Below are positions 5,514 to 6,933 of a stretch of DNA of 6,933 nucleotides, one piece after another. The position numbers were made by a program, and so were the translations under genes. Origin of the DNA: Alphaproteobacteria bacterium (GTDB taxonomy: Bacteria > Pseudomonadota > Alphaproteobacteria > ATCC43930 > CGMCC-115725). A model generated the notes under the pieces. The model did no database searches. It was not told the origin of the DNA and worked only from the letters and a program-made list of their open reading frames with translations. The DNA lies in contig JAFAHP010000519.1 in NCBI GenBank assembly GCA_019237175.1, positions 1 through 6,933 of the forward strand. Reading direction: 5' to 3'. Every line of letters begins with the position of its first letter. Positions within the stretch are counted from its first letter, which is position 1.

Positions 5514-6734
5514 ATGAGCGCCCGGCCCAACGAGAGGCTCGCGATCCACGGCGGCGAACCCGTGCGCCGCGCGCGCATGCCACCGCGCTTGGCGCTCGGT
5601 GATGACGAGGTGCGGATGATCCAAGAGGTCATCGCCTACTACCGCGAGCAGCAGATCGATCCCGGTTACCAGGGGCCGTTCGAAAAGCTCTACACCGACG
5701 CGTTTGTCGGCATGATGGGTGGCGGCTATGCGGACGCTGTCGCGACCGGAACCGCATCTCTGTTTGTCGCCCTCGCGGCCCTCGACCTCCCCAAAGGCAG
5801 CGAGGTGCTGATCTCCCCGATAACCGATCCGGGGTCGCTAAGTGCGATTATTCTCAATGGGCTTAAGCCAAAGTTGTGTGACAGCAGGCCCGACAGCTAC
5901 AATGTCGGGGTCGATGAGGTGCTGGAGCGTCTCAGTCCCGACGTGTCGGCGATCTGCCTTGTGCATGCGGCGGGACAGGCGGCCGAGGCCGACAAGATCG
6001 CGGCGGCAGCACAAAACCGCGGTGTACGGGTGCTCGAAGACCCGAGCCAGGCACACGGCGCCAAGATCAGGGGGCGGCCGGTCGGCAGTTTCGGCGATAT
6101 CGCCGCTTTCTCCACGATGTATCGCAAGGCCCATATGACGGGCCCTTCGGGGGGTGTTGTTTATTGCCGTGATTTGGAGCTTTTCCGTCGGGTATTGGCC
6201 CATGCCGACCGCGGCAAGCCGCGCTGGCGCGCGGATTTCAGCGACCGCGATCCGTCGACCTATCTGTTCCCGGCTCTAAACCACCATACCGACGAGATTT
6301 CTTGCGCGATCGGGGTGGCGTCGCTGGGGCGTCTCGAAAGCACGATCATGCGGCGGTTGTCATATGTCTCCGATGTTGCCGCCGGTCTTGCCGACCGCGC
6401 CCGGATATGCCGGCCTTACCCGCTGAGCCCAAACGATTCGCCGTTCTTTTTCCCGATCATCGTCGATACCGACCGGATCCGCGGCAGCAAGATCGAGTTC
6501 GCCGAAGCTGTGCGCGCCGAAGGGATCGACCTCAATCCTCATTATCGTTTTGTCGTCGACGAGTGGCCTTGGGTCCAGTCCTATCTCGCCGACGACTTCA
6601 AGACAGAGAATGCGCGAAGCATTCGCGATCGCTCTTTTTGCCTTTATCTGAACGAGAATTACAGCGAGGCTGAGGCCAACGATACCGTCGAGGCAATCCT
6701 CAAGGTCGAGCGCCATTTCGGCGAACTGGATTGA
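5514..6734 (+). CDS. DegT/DnrJ/EryC1/StrS-family PLP enzyme (sugar aminotransferase or dehydratase)
   Basis: A 406-residue fold-type I PLP enzyme. Visible marks are TGTASLFVALAAL (78-90, phosphate-cup region), VLISPITDPGSLSAIILNGLKP (98-119), the PLP-ring aspartate D176 in LEDPSQAHGA, and the Schiff-base lysine K205 in FSTMYRKAHMTGPSGGVVY (199-217). HHTDEISCAIGVASLGRLE (257-275) is the family's substrate and dimer segment. Lysine at the catalytic site argues for a normal aminotransferase rather than the His-type deoxysugar dehydratases such as ColD. Known relatives aminate keto-sugars, or make AHBA from an amino-shikimate precursor. The usual DAAQAHGA reads DPSQAHGA here. The start follows the transketolase stop by five bases. 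GAGG directly abuts the ATG, too close for a normal ribosome binding site, so this gene may depend on translation of the previous one. The substrate is unknown, but the transketolase pair suggests a ketose-derived compound. Confidence 0.9.
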   Translation: MSARPNERLAIHGGEPVRRARMPPRLALGDDEVRMIQEVIAYYREQQIDPGYQGPFEKLYTDAFVGMMGGGYADAVATGTASLFVALAALDLPKGSEVLISPITDPGSLSAIILNGLKPKLCDSRPDSYNVGVDEVLERLSPDVSAICLVHAAGQAAEADKIAAAAQNRGVRVLEDPSQAHGAKIRGRPVGSFGDIAAFSTMYRKAHMTGPSGGVVYCRDLELFRRVLAHADRGKPRWRADFSDRDPSTYLFPALNHHTDEISCAIGVASLGRLESTIMRRLSYVSDVAAGLADRARICRPYPLSPNDSPFFFPIIVDTDRIRGSKIEFAEAVRAEGIDLNPHYRFVVDEWPWVQSYLADDFKTENARSIRDRSFCLYLNENYSEAEANDTVEAILKVERHFGELD

Positions 6735-6755
6735 TACCGCGATCGTCGGGACGCA

Positions 6756-6933
6756 ATGTCGGATCAGATTGCCGCCGGCACGAGCGCCGTTTATCGGGCT
6801 GCCAGCGAGGCCCTGCACCGCGAGCCGGTGGCGGAGAGCCAAGCGGTCCGCTTTCGCAAATTGTGGGAATGTGGGTTCGCCGACCTCATTCGCGCCGACT
6901 TTTATGCCCTGCTCGACTTGCCGCGAGACGCGC
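6756..6933 (+). CDS. Unrecognised protein, N-terminal 59 residues, runs off the window
   Basis: An ATG at 6756 opens a frame that stays open to the end, giving MSDQIAAGTSAVYRAASEAL and continuing through RFRKLWECGFADLIRADFYALLDL. It starts 21 bases after the PLP-enzyme stop, with only a weak GGGA close to the ATG. Third positions of codons are mostly G or C, as in the neighbouring genes, so I take it as real. The visible part is soluble, probably alpha-helical, with no signal peptide or membrane segment. I do not recognise the family. Position implies a role in the same sugar or glycan pathway. Confidence 0.62.
   Translation, partial: MSDQIAAGTSAVYRAASEALHREPVAESQAVRFRKLWECGFADLIRADFYALLDLPRDA

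Noticed and set aside
1..6933. CRISPR arrays, insertion sequences, tRNA or rRNA genes
   Set aside because: I looked for spaced direct repeats, transposase motifs with terminal repeats, and tRNA/rRNA signatures and saw none.

Overview
The window is GC-rich DNA with strong G/C preference at third codon positions, very tight gene spacing and GTG starts. Its protein families suggest an alphaproteobacterium or another high-GC proteobacterium; I cannot name the genus from sequence alone. It looks like part of a cell-surface glycan (O-antigen, capsule or exopolysaccharide-type) biosynthesis and export locus.

Left part, minus strand (1-734, with decayed or regulatory sequence up to about 1050). The window opens inside a NodU/CmcH-type carbamoyltransferase gene that reads leftward and leaves the window at base 1. 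Upstream of it on the same strand are a 47-codon ORF in the usual position of a DUF5989 protein and the C-terminal part of an SxtJ-type membrane protein. These three families often travel together. Here only the carbamoyltransferase looks intact at its start; the N-terminal half of the SxtJ gene cannot be read in one frame and may be broken.

Centre, plus strand (1053-2712). An ABC-2 type polysaccharide export pair, a Wzm/KpsM-like permease followed by a Wzt/KpsT-like ATPase, is transcribed divergently from the carbamoyltransferase group. The ATPase is short and has no C-terminal glycan-binding domain.

Gap (2713-3097). These 385 bases hold no gene I can support. They do hold two perfect GC-rich inverted repeats and a candidate promoter, which suggests a transcription boundary.

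Right part, plus strand (3098-6933). A compact operon encodes a class I SAM-dependent methyltransferase, a transketolase split into two subunit genes joined by an ATGA overlap, a DegT/DnrJ/EryC1/StrS-type PLP enzyme, and the first 59 codons of an unrecognised protein that runs off the end. My inference is that the split transketolase makes or extends an unusual ketose-type precursor. The PLP enzyme would then aminate (or dehydrate) it, the methyltransferase and carbamoyltransferase could decorate it, and the ABC pair would export the glycan that contains it. The chemistry of the product cannot be read from the sequence.
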